49,057 bases of DNA from Bacteroidota bacterium (GTDB taxonomy: Bacteria > Bacteroidota > Ignavibacteria > Tepidaquicellales > Tepidaquicellaceae): NCBI GenBank assembly GCA_018266875.1, contig JAFDZR010000028.1, positions 1,594 through 50,650 on the forward strand, written 5' to 3'. The position numbers and the translations under genes are program-made. Positions 6,737 to 15,317 of the stretch are shown here, piece after piece. The notes below the pieces were generated by a model that was not told the DNA's origin, ran no database searches, and was given only the letters and a program-made list of their open reading frames with translations. Each line of letters begins with the position of its first letter. The stretch's first letter is position 1.

Positions 6737-9133
6737 CTATTTTAAAAGCATCATTTTCATTGTCTTCGAATAATTCCCCGATTCCAGTCTGTAAAAATAA
6801 ATACCGCTCGAATAATTTTCACCATTAAACTTTACTTCATAATTTCCGGCAGTCTGCTCCTTGTTTACAAGCTCAGAAATAAATTTACCGCTGATGTCAT
6901 AAATTTTAAGACTTACATTCCCTGTCACAGGTATCTGATAATTTATTGAAGTCGAGGGGTTGAATGGATTCGGATAATTCTGAGACAGCTCAAAACTCAG
7001 AGGGATCTCTGCAGTTCCAGTTATTCCGGTCGGTATGGAATTATAATTTACAAGTTTAATGTCATCAATGTATATCCCGTCCGCAGTCAACGAACCGTTA
7101 CTGATAAGAGAAAATTTTATTTTCAGATTCGATGAACCTGCAGCAAGTGAGGTAATATCCAGGACTTCCTTAGTCCATGTACTCACGGTTTTATTGTAGA
7201 ATTTTACTGATCTCCAGGAAGTGCCTCCGTCATTTGAGACTTCCACATAAGCATTATCAAGAGTGTCAATTGAATGTCTGTACCAGTAACTCAGTATCAC
7301 TACCGGCGCTGAAGAGATATTCAAAGGAGTAAGTAGAGTCATTGATCTTGTGGTTGAATTGGAATAATTTCCTGTCGGGCTGTCGGTAAAAGATCTTGTA
7401 GGCGAATGTGACTGTGTAGTCGTGGTCCCGAAGCCTCCAGACAGAGTCCATCTTGTTGTACCGTTCTCAGCGCTGTCGAGGAAAATTACATTACCGCTTC
7501 CTATAACAATATTTATATCCTTTGTGTAAACCGAGTTCGTGTCATCCTGTCTTATCCTTAATGTTGTTTTATAAGAAGAATTATTCAACGCTCCGGCTGA
7601 CACAATAAAATCAAATGAAACACTGTCATTTGTGAATGAAGAAAAGTTTGAGAAGAAATATGGATCTGACTGAACTGTTATCTCAGGATTCTGAGAGACA
7701 AGCTGAACCCTTACATTTGTTGCGTTTGCAATTCCTTTATTTCTCAGATAAACTTTCAGATTCCCCTGCTCTCCCGGAGAATAATATTCATTGTTAAGTT
7801 TAACAGAGTTTGCATTCATAAAGGGACCGCAGAACATTGCGAAATAAATATTCTGAGTGACATTCTGTTTTGCAAGCGGAAGGATCCTTGACTGCAGTGG
7901 CCAGAATCCGTCAGTTCCTGTTCCTACTTCAGGCGTCATGGCAAAAGCTTTTACATGGCCGCTGTCATTGTAATACCAGTCATCGGTAACTCCGCGCACT
8001 CCGTAATTTACGGTCTGGAATGATCTGCCCAGAGTGTAATGATTATCCAGTACCATGTCTTGTGACATGTTCTGAAAAATATTTTCATCCGGAGTCGGCG
8101 CATCGACAAAACCCCACGGCCTGATGAGATAATTTCCGTAAGTATGATAGCTTAAAATTCCTTTGAAATTCCTGGAGTTTACAAAATTCATGGCGTTCCT
8201 TGTTTCAGGTTCAGAGAAGGGAGATTTTCCCCTGTATGTATCAGAAGTTGAATCTGTTGAAGAACCGTTGTTAGAGGAATTCCAGAAATCATAAATTCCG
8301 TAGTTTCTGTTAAGATCGACCCCATAGATATTACCTCCGAACTGTTTACGGTTCTTTCTCCAGAAGCCGCCGCCGTTGGGATTGGTAGTACGGTTATATT
8401 CGTATCCGTCAGGATTAAAAACGGGAGTAAAATATAATTCCCTGTAATTCAGAATATAGGTTGCCACCGGATCTATATTGTAATTTTCAAGCAGCCAGTA
8501 CATAAAATAAATATTCTGCTGCATGCTCAAAGGTTCTCTGGCGTGAATGAGAGAATGAAACCACACTTCAGGTCTTCCGGTCGGAGCATTCGGACTGTTC
8601 GACATCCTGACAGTCCACATATCCCTGTTTTCAACGCTCTGACCAATTGAGAATTTCTGTGAAATGAGATTCGGATATTCAATTCTCATTGAATCGAGTT
8701 TTGTAATTACTTCGCTGTATGTCAGATATCCTCCCATCGAGCCGTAGATGGAATGGCTTACATTAAATTCAAGTACAGAAAGCTGTATTGCATCCCTGAT
8801 CTCTGAAGGCGACATTTTTTCAAAGGATGAATAATATTCATCCCAGTCGGGAATGAGTATCTGATAAGATATTCCGGATTTTTTCAGCTTTGATAATTCA
8901 GGAACGGACAGCCAGGTCTCAAGGGAATTCTCATTTGCCTCGGCGTGATCAATATAAAGCCCGGTCGCATTGATTTTTTCCATGTCTGATTTTCCTGATA
9001 TAAAAATCTTCACCTTTGAATATTTCGGATTACCTGCTTCGGAAACTGAAGCGGATATAAATATAAAAGAGAAAATAAGGAAGCCAGTTATGAGGCAATT
9101 CAATGTAATTGTAAAGAACTTATTCGGTTTCAT
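6737..9133 (-). CDS. Secreted M14 zinc carboxypeptidase with T9SS C-terminal sorting domain
   Basis: A 798-residue exported metallopeptidase. A signal peptide (about 1-33) and a propeptide-like region precede the M14 domain (about 130-435). Zinc ligands are His197 and Glu200 (HARE) and His330 (SYHTYGNYLIRPW). Arg259, Asn275-Arg276 (VDLNRN), Tyr387/388 and the catalytic Glu402 (TPEVG) match the family, so it should be active. A CARDB-like beta domain (about 440-545) and a jelly-roll domain (about 550-710) follow. The last 85 residues are a T9SS sorting domain (QNYPNPFNPSTSINY to KMMLLK), which directs the protein through the outer membrane. The gene stands alone, convergent with panB. Confidence 0.92.
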   Translation of the reverse strand: MKPNKFFTITLNCLITGFLIFSFIFISASVSEAGNPKYSKVKIFISGKSDMEKINATGLYIDHAEANENSLETWLSVPELSKLKKSGISYQILIPDWDEYYSSFEKMSPSEIRDAIQLSVLEFNVSHSIYGSMGGYLTYSEVITKLDSMRIEYPNLISQKFSIGQSVENRDMWTVRMSNSPNAPTGRPEVWFHSLIHAREPLSMQQNIYFMYWLLENYNIDPVATYILNYRELYFTPVFNPDGYEYNRTTNPNGGGFWRKNRKQFGGNIYGVDLNRNYGIYDFWNSSNNGSSTDSTSDTYRGKSPFSEPETRNAMNFVNSRNFKGILSYHTYGNYLIRPWGFVDAPTPDENIFQNMSQDMVLDNHYTLGRSFQTVNYGVRGVTDDWYYNDSGHVKAFAMTPEVGTGTDGFWPLQSRILPLAKQNVTQNIYFAMFCGPFMNANSVKLNNEYYSPGEQGNLKVYLRNKGIANATNVRVQLVSQNPEITVQSDPYFFSNFSSFTNDSVSFDFIVSAGALNNSSYKTTLRIRQDDTNSVYTKDINIVIGSGNVIFLDSAENGTTRWTLSGGFGTTTTQSHSPTRSFTDSPTGNYSNSTTRSMTLLTPLNISSAPVVILSYWYRHSIDTLDNAYVEVSNDGGTSWRSVKFYNKTVSTWTKEVLDITSLAAGSSNLKIKFSLISNGSLTADGIYIDDIKLVNYNSIPTGITGTAEIPLSFELSQNYPNPFNPSTSINYQIPVTGNVSLKIYDISGKFISELVNKEQTAGNYEVKFNGENYSSGIYFYRLESGNYSKTMKMMLLK

Positions 9134-9205
9134 TTTTTAAATTTCAGTTTTCTTTTTTGGGAACAAATATTTTGTATACAAACATAATTATACATAAACC
9201 CTAAT

Positions 9206-10207
9206 TCAATCCTTGTCCAAATAATTTTTTAAGGCAATAACAGCAGCTCCTCTGATTCCGGCGGATTCATCGGATACCACATAAACGGGAACTGGTTCAA
9301 CAAAATAACTGAGTCTTCCTTTATTAAGGTATGATCTTGCGAATGTTCCGCCGGTAAGTTTTCTGATGATCTTGGGAGGAATTCCTCCGCAGAGATAAAC
9401 GCCTCCTTTGGCATTGGTGCTGAGAACCTTGCTGCCGCAGAGTTCGCCGAGAGCTGACACAAAAATTTCTATTGTTTTACTGCAGATGCTGCTGTTTCCC
9501 TTTAAAGCTTCTTCGGAAATTTTCGCAGGTATGTCTCTGATTTCTTTCTGTTCAAAATAATTTACGGAATTTTTAAATTCATCTCTTGTCAGCAGAAATT
9601 CATAGATATTCTGAATTCCAATTCCTGAAATGACTCTTTCAATGCTTACATGTCCGAATTTTGTTTTAAGATATTTCAGAAGATCAATTTCAATATCCGT
9701 AACCGGCGCGAAATCCGCATGACCGCCTTCAGTGGAAATTACATTATAACCGTCGCCAGCATAAACGAGTATTGCCTGTCCAAGTCCCGTTCCTGGTGCA
9801 ATGATCATTTTATTGCCGTTCTTTTTCGCTTCCTTGCCTTTGTAGATCCTGGTAAGGAATTTATTTTCGGTTTCCGGAATGGCGGTGGCAATCGCTTCGA
9901 GATCATTCACGACTTTAAAACAGGAAATTTTATGAACTTCAGAAATAATTTTTTCATCAATTTCCCAGGGAATGTTAGTGGAAATTACTTTCCCTTCCTT
10001 TACGGGACCCGGAACACCAATGCATGCGGCTGCAGGCATGAGTTCAGCTGAATTCAGAAATGTTTTAATAATTCCGGAAATGGAATTGAAATCGGAACTG
10101 ATGTATTTTTCACTCTTCAGGAACCTGAATTTTCCGCTGCTGAATCCAATTAAAGCGAGTTCGGTCTTTGTTGCTCCCGCATCTCCTGCAAGAATAATGA
10201 TTTCCAT
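9206..10207 (-). CDS. glk: Glucokinase (Glk family)
   Basis: ATP-dependent phosphorylation of glucose to glucose-6-phosphate. The 333-residue protein has the actin-like ATPase opening LAGDAGATKTELAL, the sugar-binding IGVPGPV and NIPWEI segments, the PGTGLGQA phosphate motif and a STEGGHADFAP region typical of Glk enzymes rather than ROK kinases (no ROK zinc-binding Cys motif is seen). It is the last gene of the tkt-pgi-gnd-zwf-pgl-glk operon and starts 6 nt after the pgl stop. It would feed the oxidative pentose phosphate genes upstream in the same transcript. Confidence 0.9.
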   Translation of the reverse strand: MEIIILAGDAGATKTELALIGFSSGKFRFLKSEKYISSDFNSISGIIKTFLNSAELMPAAACIGVPGPVKEGKVISTNIPWEIDEKIISEVHKISCFKVVNDLEAIATAIPETENKFLTRIYKGKEAKKNGNKMIIAPGTGLGQAILVYAGDGYNVISTEGGHADFAPVTDIEIDLLKYLKTKFGHVSIERVISGIGIQNIYEFLLTRDEFKNSVNYFEQKEIRDIPAKISEEALKGNSSICSKTIEIFVSALGELCGSKVLSTNAKGGVYLCGGIPPKIIRKLTGGTFARSYLNKGRLSYFVEPVPVYVVSDESAGIRGAAVIALKNYLDKD

Positions 10208-10213
10208 AAATGT

Positions 10214-10972
10214 TTAAATTAATGACACTTCACCGGCAGCACCTTTATCCAAATACCATGTAAGCATGCCGTCAAACGGCTTTATAAAATAAGCGGGATA
10301 CTTTTCAAAATCACCCTTCTCATTTAAGATATCCGAAACAACTCCTGATTTATTTTTTCCCGATACAAGAAAAATTATGTTTTTTGAATTATTAATTACT
10401 CCTGCTGTAAGTGTAATCCTGTGTTGTCCGGACTGCGGATGCTTTACCGCCGCGCAGAATTTATTTGTATCGATAAGTTCAGTCATTCCGGGAAATATTG
10501 AAGCGGTATGACCGTCTTCGCCGAGTCCGAGCAGAATTACATCAAGCAAGGGAAATGAATTTTCAGCCGGAAGATTGCTCAGAAGAATTTCCGAATATGA
10601 TTCCGCTTCAGCTTCGGGATCATTTTCACCTTTCATCCTGAAGATGTTCTCTTCAGGAATCTTTGTTTTATCCGCTGAAGTATTCAGTTTATCAAACATC
10701 AATTTTTTCACTTCACCGTAATTACTGTCTTTATCTGAAACCGGAACGCATCTTTCATCAGCCCAGAAAAACTTAATTTTATCCCAGCCTGAGAAATCAG
10801 AGTATGTATCCGCGAGTTTTTTAAATAACAATTTCGGAGTGCTGCCGCCGGATAAAGCTATATTAACATGATCCTTTTTTTTCAGTACTGAGCCGAACAA
10901 GGAAATAAGATCGCCGGCAAGAAGCTCCGCAAGCTGTTCATTATTCCCGAAAATCCTAAATTTGTTCTCCAT
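10214..10972 (-). CDS. pgl: 6-phosphogluconolactonase (DevB/Pgl type)
   Basis: Hydrolyses 6-phosphogluconolactone to 6-phosphogluconate, the second step of the oxidative pentose phosphate pathway. The 252-residue protein has the NagB/Pgl fold with ALSGGSTPK near the N-terminus, the WADERCVP motif, LLGLGEDGHTASIFPG, and a hydrophobic FLVSGKNK strand later. Length is normal. It lies between zwf (68-nt gap) and glk (6-nt gap) on the same strand, matching its place in the pathway. Confidence 0.94.
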   Translation of the reverse strand: MENKFRIFGNNEQLAELLAGDLISLFGSVLKKKDHVNIALSGGSTPKLLFKKLADTYSDFSGWDKIKFFWADERCVPVSDKDSNYGEVKKLMFDKLNTSADKTKIPEENIFRMKGENDPEAEAESYSEILLSNLPAENSFPLLDVILLGLGEDGHTASIFPGMTELIDTNKFCAAVKHPQSGQHRITLTAGVINNSKNIIFLVSGKNKSGVVSDILNEKGDFEKYPAYFIKPFDGMLTWYLDKGAAGEVSLI

Positions 10973-11040
10973 GAAAAATTCAGTTTAAAATGTTCAGATA
11001 ATTAAATACAAATGCAAACAAAAAATATTCACGAACCGGT

Positions 11041-12612
11041 TTAAAGCTCACAGTAATCATGACTGTCTGCAATATTCTTGCACGGATATCTCCATATAAA
11101 ATTATGACCGGTAATAAGATCATCTGCGCATTCCGGACCCCATGTGCCAGCCGGATATCCGTAAACAATAATTGAGGGATCATCTTTCCATGCATTGAGA
11201 ACCGGCTGAATAAATTTCCAGCAGGCTTCAACCGCATCCGCTCTTATAAAAAGCGTAGAATCTCCGAGCATACAGTCAAGAAGCAGTTTTTCATAAGCAG
11301 TGGAAAGAGCAAGCTCTTTTAGATCAGTATAATGAAAATCCATATTAACATTCTGAACTTTAAAATCAGACCCCGGAATCTTTATAGCAAAATTCAGAAG
11401 CAGTCCTTCGTCGGGTTGTATTCTGATCACAAGCATATTGTAGGATTCGGCAATATCGCTTTTGCTTTTGAAAAGATGATGCGGAGTGGACTTAAAGTGA
11501 ATTACAATTTCCGTAACGCGTGTGGGAAGTCTCTTACCCGTTCTTATATAAAATGGAACTCCTCCCCATCTCCAGTTATCAATGAAAATTTTTAACGCCA
11601 CAAAAGTTTCAGTTCTGGAATCAGGAACAACTCCCCTTTCTTCCCGGTATCCGGCGACATTCTCACCTTTGATCTTTGATCCGGTATATTGTCCGCGGAT
11701 GACTGTATTTATGACCTCAGCCTCATTGATAGGCCGGAGCGACTGAAATACTTTCAGCGATTCGTCCCGTATAGAATTCGGATCAAAAGTTGAGGGCGGC
11801 TCCATCGCTATGTAACCAAGTAGCTGCAGCAGATGATTCTGCACCATGTCTCTCAGAGCTCCGAGATTGTCGTAATATCCGCCGCGGTTTTCGATGCCTA
11901 TGCTTTCGGATGAAGTTATTTCGATATGATTTATGTAGTTCCTGTTCCAAAGAGGTTCAAAAATCCCGTTTGCAAATCTTGTTACAAGAATGTTCTGAAC
12001 GGATTCCTTTCCGAGATAATGGTCAATCCTGTATATCTGCTTTTCCCTGAAATATTTACCGGCATTTTTATTCAGCTTTACAGCAGACTCGAGATCATAG
12101 CCGAATGGCTTTTCCAGAATGATCCGAGTCCACGAACCTGAATTTACTTCCTTGTTCAGTCCGCTTTTTCCGGTATTTGTTATGATTTCGTTCAGAGAAT
12201 CCGGAGGAACAGCCATATACAAAAGTCTGTTGCCGCCTGTCTGTTTTTCATTTTCTATCTTCAGTATTTCAGTCAGAAGATATTTGTATGATTCAGTTCT
12301 TTTGTAATCGGCGATAAAATAATAAATTCCGCTGCTGAATTTTTCCCAGATCTCCTCTTTGAATTCACAATGGGTTTTGTTTTCAATTACAGCTTTCTTC
12401 ATTTTCTCCCTGAAAGTCTCATGATCCATTTCCTTTCTTGAGAATCCTGCTACAGCAAAATTTTCAGGAAGAAGTTTATCTGAATATAATTCAAACAGTG
12501 AAGGGATCAGCATTCTTTCCGTCAGATCACCGCTTGCCCCGAATATTATCATTACGCAGGGATCGGGAATTTTTTTCTCTTCTGATTTCCCGTTTGAAAA
12601 CTCAAGATCCAT
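11041..12612 (-). CDS. zwf: Glucose-6-phosphate 1-dehydrogenase
   Basis: Oxidises glucose-6-phosphate to 6-phosphogluconolactone with reduction of NADP+ or NAD+. The 523-residue protein opens with the dinucleotide-binding FGASGDLT (residues 24-31), has EKPFGYDL, and carries the active-site RIDHYLGKE at 195-203; WRGVPF- and RTGKRLP-type segments follow in the C-terminal half (here WGGVPFYIRTGKRLP). Length is near the family norm. It is followed by pgl and preceded 25 nt upstream by the 6-phosphogluconate dehydrogenase gene. Coenzyme preference cannot be read with certainty. Confidence 0.96.
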   Translation of the reverse strand: MDLEFSNGKSEEKKIPDPCVMIIFGASGDLTERMLIPSLFELYSDKLLPENFAVAGFSRKEMDHETFREKMKKAVIENKTHCEFKEEIWEKFSSGIYYFIADYKRTESYKYLLTEILKIENEKQTGGNRLLYMAVPPDSLNEIITNTGKSGLNKEVNSGSWTRIILEKPFGYDLESAVKLNKNAGKYFREKQIYRIDHYLGKESVQNILVTRFANGIFEPLWNRNYINHIEITSSESIGIENRGGYYDNLGALRDMVQNHLLQLLGYIAMEPPSTFDPNSIRDESLKVFQSLRPINEAEVINTVIRGQYTGSKIKGENVAGYREERGVVPDSRTETFVALKIFIDNWRWGGVPFYIRTGKRLPTRVTEIVIHFKSTPHHLFKSKSDIAESYNMLVIRIQPDEGLLLNFAIKIPGSDFKVQNVNMDFHYTDLKELALSTAYEKLLLDCMLGDSTLFIRADAVEACWKFIQPVLNAWKDDPSIIVYGYPAGTWGPECADDLITGHNFIWRYPCKNIADSHDYCEL

Positions 12613-12637
12613 AAGTATATATTTTCTTAGCTGATAT

Positions 12638-13534
12638 TTATTTTTTCTTCACCGAATGACCGCCGAATTCATTTCTCAATGCGGCCAGGATCTTTGCTCC
12701 GTATGATTCTTCCTGCCTGGATCTGAATCTTGCAAAAAGCGAATCAGCAATCACATTAACAGGAACGCTTTTTTCGATTCCGTCCAGAACAGTCCACCTT
12801 CCCTCGCCTGAATCTTCAACATAATCCTTTAGTGCGCTCAGATCCTTGTCATCTTTAAGCGCGTTTGCCAGAAGCTGAAGCAGCCAGGATCTTACAACGC
12901 TTCCCTTGTCCCAGAGCTCCGCCACACCGTGAAGGTCGATGTTATAATCTGACTTATGCATTAGCTCAAATCCTTCCGCATAAGCCTGCATCATTCCGTA
13001 TTCAATCCCGTTATGGATCATCTTCACATAATGTCCCGCGCCTGCTTTGCCAATGTACCTGTAGCCGTTCTCCGGAGCCAGTGTCCTGAAAACTGATTCG
13101 CAGTGATCAAATATATTTTTTTCTCCGCCGACCATTACACAATATCCCAGTTGAAGTCCCCATATCCCGCCGCTTGTTCCGGCATCCATGTAATTAATTC
13201 CATGAACTGATAATTCATGAGATCTTCTTACGCTGTCCTTGTAATATGAATTTCCTCCGTCAATTATAATATCGTCTTTGCTTAATAAAGGAATAAGCTG
13301 TTCAATTGTATTCTGAACAGGATCACCTGAAGGGATCATCAGCCAGACTATTTTCGGTGCGGGAAGTTTTGATACCAGCTCTTCAAGCGAATAAGCAGCG
13401 ACCGCTCCTTTTTTTTCTGTTTCTTTTGTTTTCTCGGGTGTTCTGTTATAGACGACAACATCATGTCCGTCGTTAAGAAGCCTTTCCACCATAAACGCTC
13501 CCATCTTGCCAAGTCCGATAAATCCTAATTTCAT
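12638..13534 (-). CDS. gnd: 6-phosphogluconate dehydrogenase, decarboxylating (short GntZ/YqeC type)
   Basis: Converts 6-phosphogluconate to ribulose-5-phosphate and CO2 with NAD(P)H formation. The protein is about 298 residues, the short form rather than the 470-residue Gnd. It shows the Rossmann motif GFIGLGKMG, the substrate segment DAGTSGG and the catalytic HNGIEYGMMQAYAEGFE region. A frame-compatible GTG lies at 13540, but I choose the ATG at 13534. It begins MKLGFIGLG like other members, and AAGGAG lies 5 nt before it (13540-13545), whereas the same bases would overlap a GTG start. It sits between pgi and zwf in the sugar operon. Short forms often use NAD+, which is not tested here. Confidence 0.93.
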   Translation of the reverse strand: MKLGFIGLGKMGAFMVERLLNDGHDVVVYNRTPEKTKETEKKGAVAAYSLEELVSKLPAPKIVWLMIPSGDPVQNTIEQLIPLLSKDDIIIDGGNSYYKDSVRRSHELSVHGINYMDAGTSGGIWGLQLGYCVMVGGEKNIFDHCESVFRTLAPENGYRYIGKAGAGHYVKMIHNGIEYGMMQAYAEGFELMHKSDYNIDLHGVAELWDKGSVVRSWLLQLLANALKDDKDLSALKDYVEDSGEGRWTVLDGIEKSVPVNVIADSLFARFRSRQEESYGAKILAALRNEFGGHSVKKK

Positions 13535-13539
13535 TATCA

Positions 13540-13545
13540 CTCCTT
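13540..13545 (-). promoter_or_regulatory. Shine-Dalgarno sequence deciding the gnd start
   Basis: Minus-strand AAGGAG with 5 nt before the ATG at 13534. It overlaps the alternative GTG at 13540, so it supports the shorter start. Clear Shine-Dalgarno sequences are uncommon in this window. Confidence 0.7.
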
Positions 13546-13559
13546 AATTATATAATATT

Positions 13560-15287
13560 TTATTTGAGAACTTTTCTGAATGCTTTTATTAATTCTTTCA
13601 GACCTTTGTTTGCGTCACTGCCGGTATTAATTTTCAGGATTCTTCTTCCGTGCTTCTGAAGCGATTCAAAATCGCCTATTGCCTGCGCCTGTTTAAGAAT
13701 GCTGAATCCGTATTCCTTCCCGGGAATATCCTTTTCGGATTTGTCATCACATACTATCTGAATGAACATTCCCCTGTCAGGTCCGCCTTTGTGAAACTGA
13801 CCTGTAGAGTGAAGAAACCTTGGACCGTATCCTAAAGTAGTTGCGCACTTCACTGAAGTCCTTAACAATTCACGCAGCTCCTGAAGCAGTTTTTCCGTCT
13901 TTTCAGTCCTGTTCAGATATGCCATAATTGAAATGTAATCCCCGACTGTGAACTGATCCATAAAGTATTTTAACAAATCGGAGATTTTAACTTTTCCGTT
14001 CTTCATGGAAAGTAAATTGCCTGCGTCAGATTCCTTTCCCGGATACAATTTTATTTTATCATTTGAGGAAATACTCATCTGATCAGGGAATTTTTTATTC
14101 TCATTATAATAAGATAGCACTTTTGAAGTATTGTCCTTGCTCTCTTTTACATTTGGTTCGTCAAAAGGATTTATGTTGAGATAAGCCCCCATAACAGCCG
14201 TTGCGAATTCCCAGAAATAAAATAATCCTCCGATGTCGTATAACTCCTTAAGCTCAATATTCATGACCGGGAATTTCTTTTTCATAAGAGCTTTTATTCT
14301 TTTTCTGTTTTTGTCTTTCTTTAAATAAACATTGACGAAAAATCTGTCTCTGCCGTATGATGAAGATTTACCCGCAATCTCTCCTTCTACCGGGAGTATT
14401 CCTTTTTCTTCCTTGCCTGTACTTTCGGCAATCAGCTGTTCCACCCAGTATCCGAAAGATCTGATCTTTTCTGACAGGAAAAATGTAAGCTTGTCCACTC
14501 CGAATTCGGAAAGCGAACCAGCAGTCAGTCCGGCAAGCAATGCGTAATTTTTTTCAAGAGGTTCGTCTATGCAGGAGTTCATTACTGCCTCTGCATTCTT
14601 AAGAAGTCTCGCAATATCAACTCCAATAAGAGCCGCGGGAACAAGTCCGAAATAAGACAGCGCCGAATATCTTCCGCCTATATCAGGCGGGTTTACAAAT
14701 ACTTTCCTGAATCCGAGTTCTTTTGAAAGCGTTTCCAGGTAAGTTCCGGGATCTGTTATTGAAACAAATCTGCTTCCTGCCTGCTGATCAAAGATCTCTT
14801 CCGCCTTTGCATAAAAATACCTGAGAAAGGAATCCACTTCAATGGTGGTTCCTGATTTACTCGATACAATGAAAAGCGTTTTTGTTATATCTATGGAATC
14901 TTCAATGTCGCTTATTGTTTCGGGATCAGTGCTGTCGAGTACAAAGAGATCCGGGAATCCTTTTCTGACACCGAAAGTTTCCCTGCATACTTCCGGACAC
15001 ATACTGCTTCCGCCCATTCCCATTACGACTGCATATTCAAATCCGCTTTCCCTGATCTCCGATACGAATGAATTTATTTCTTCGGTTTTATCCGCCATAG
15101 ACAGCGGAAGTACCAGCCACCCAAGGCGGTTCCTGATCAGCTCACCGTACTGTTCATCTTTTTTCCATACCGTAAAATCCTTTTTGAAAATCCTTTCATG
15201 GATTTCTGTCCCCTCGAATTTTTTCAGTTTCTTTTTAATGTCAGATTTAAATCTGCCCGTTTTAATATCTTTATTTGTAATGATCAT
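13560..15287 (-). CDS. pgi: Glucose-6-phosphate isomerase, homologous to the PGI half of transaldolase/PGI fusions
   Basis: Interconverts glucose-6-phosphate and fructose-6-phosphate. The 575 residues contain two SIS-type sugar-phosphate subdomains. AVVMGMGGSSMCPEV and IVSSKSGTTIEV bind the phosphate, and GGRYSALSYFGLVPAAL and FDEPNVKESKDNT follow. The pattern, with WLVLPL near the N-terminus, resembles the C-terminal part of the roughly 950-residue Tal-Pgi fusion more than classical Pgi. No transaldolase domain is attached, and the upstream tkt gene ends only 30 nt away, so none has been lost locally. It is co-transcribed between tkt and gnd. Isomerase activity is a confident family inference; the absence of the partner domain is directly visible. 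Confidence 0.85.
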   Translation of the reverse strand: MIITNKDIKTGRFKSDIKKKLKKFEGTEIHERIFKKDFTVWKKDEQYGELIRNRLGWLVLPLSMADKTEEINSFVSEIRESGFEYAVVMGMGGSSMCPEVCRETFGVRKGFPDLFVLDSTDPETISDIEDSIDITKTLFIVSSKSGTTIEVDSFLRYFYAKAEEIFDQQAGSRFVSITDPGTYLETLSKELGFRKVFVNPPDIGGRYSALSYFGLVPAALIGVDIARLLKNAEAVMNSCIDEPLEKNYALLAGLTAGSLSEFGVDKLTFFLSEKIRSFGYWVEQLIAESTGKEEKGILPVEGEIAGKSSSYGRDRFFVNVYLKKDKNRKRIKALMKKKFPVMNIELKELYDIGGLFYFWEFATAVMGAYLNINPFDEPNVKESKDNTSKVLSYYNENKKFPDQMSISSNDKIKLYPGKESDAGNLLSMKNGKVKISDLLKYFMDQFTVGDYISIMAYLNRTEKTEKLLQELRELLRTSVKCATTLGYGPRFLHSTGQFHKGGPDRGMFIQIVCDDKSEKDIPGKEYGFSILKQAQAIGDFESLQKHGRRILKINTGSDANKGLKELIKAFRKVLK

Positions 15288-15317
15288 TTTATGTTCAGAT
15301 AGATTTCCTAAAAATTT

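Noticed and set aside
9229-9462. A small reading frame opposite-phase to glk, and similar small frames inside zwf, tkt, nadB and the M1 gene
   Set aside because: All lie inside well-supported genes in other frames and have no independent support.
13560-15317. Possible truncation or frameshift of a Tal-Pgi fusion
   Set aside because: The gene starts 30 nt after an intact tkt and has a full-length PGI region; no transaldolase remnant is seen in any frame there.
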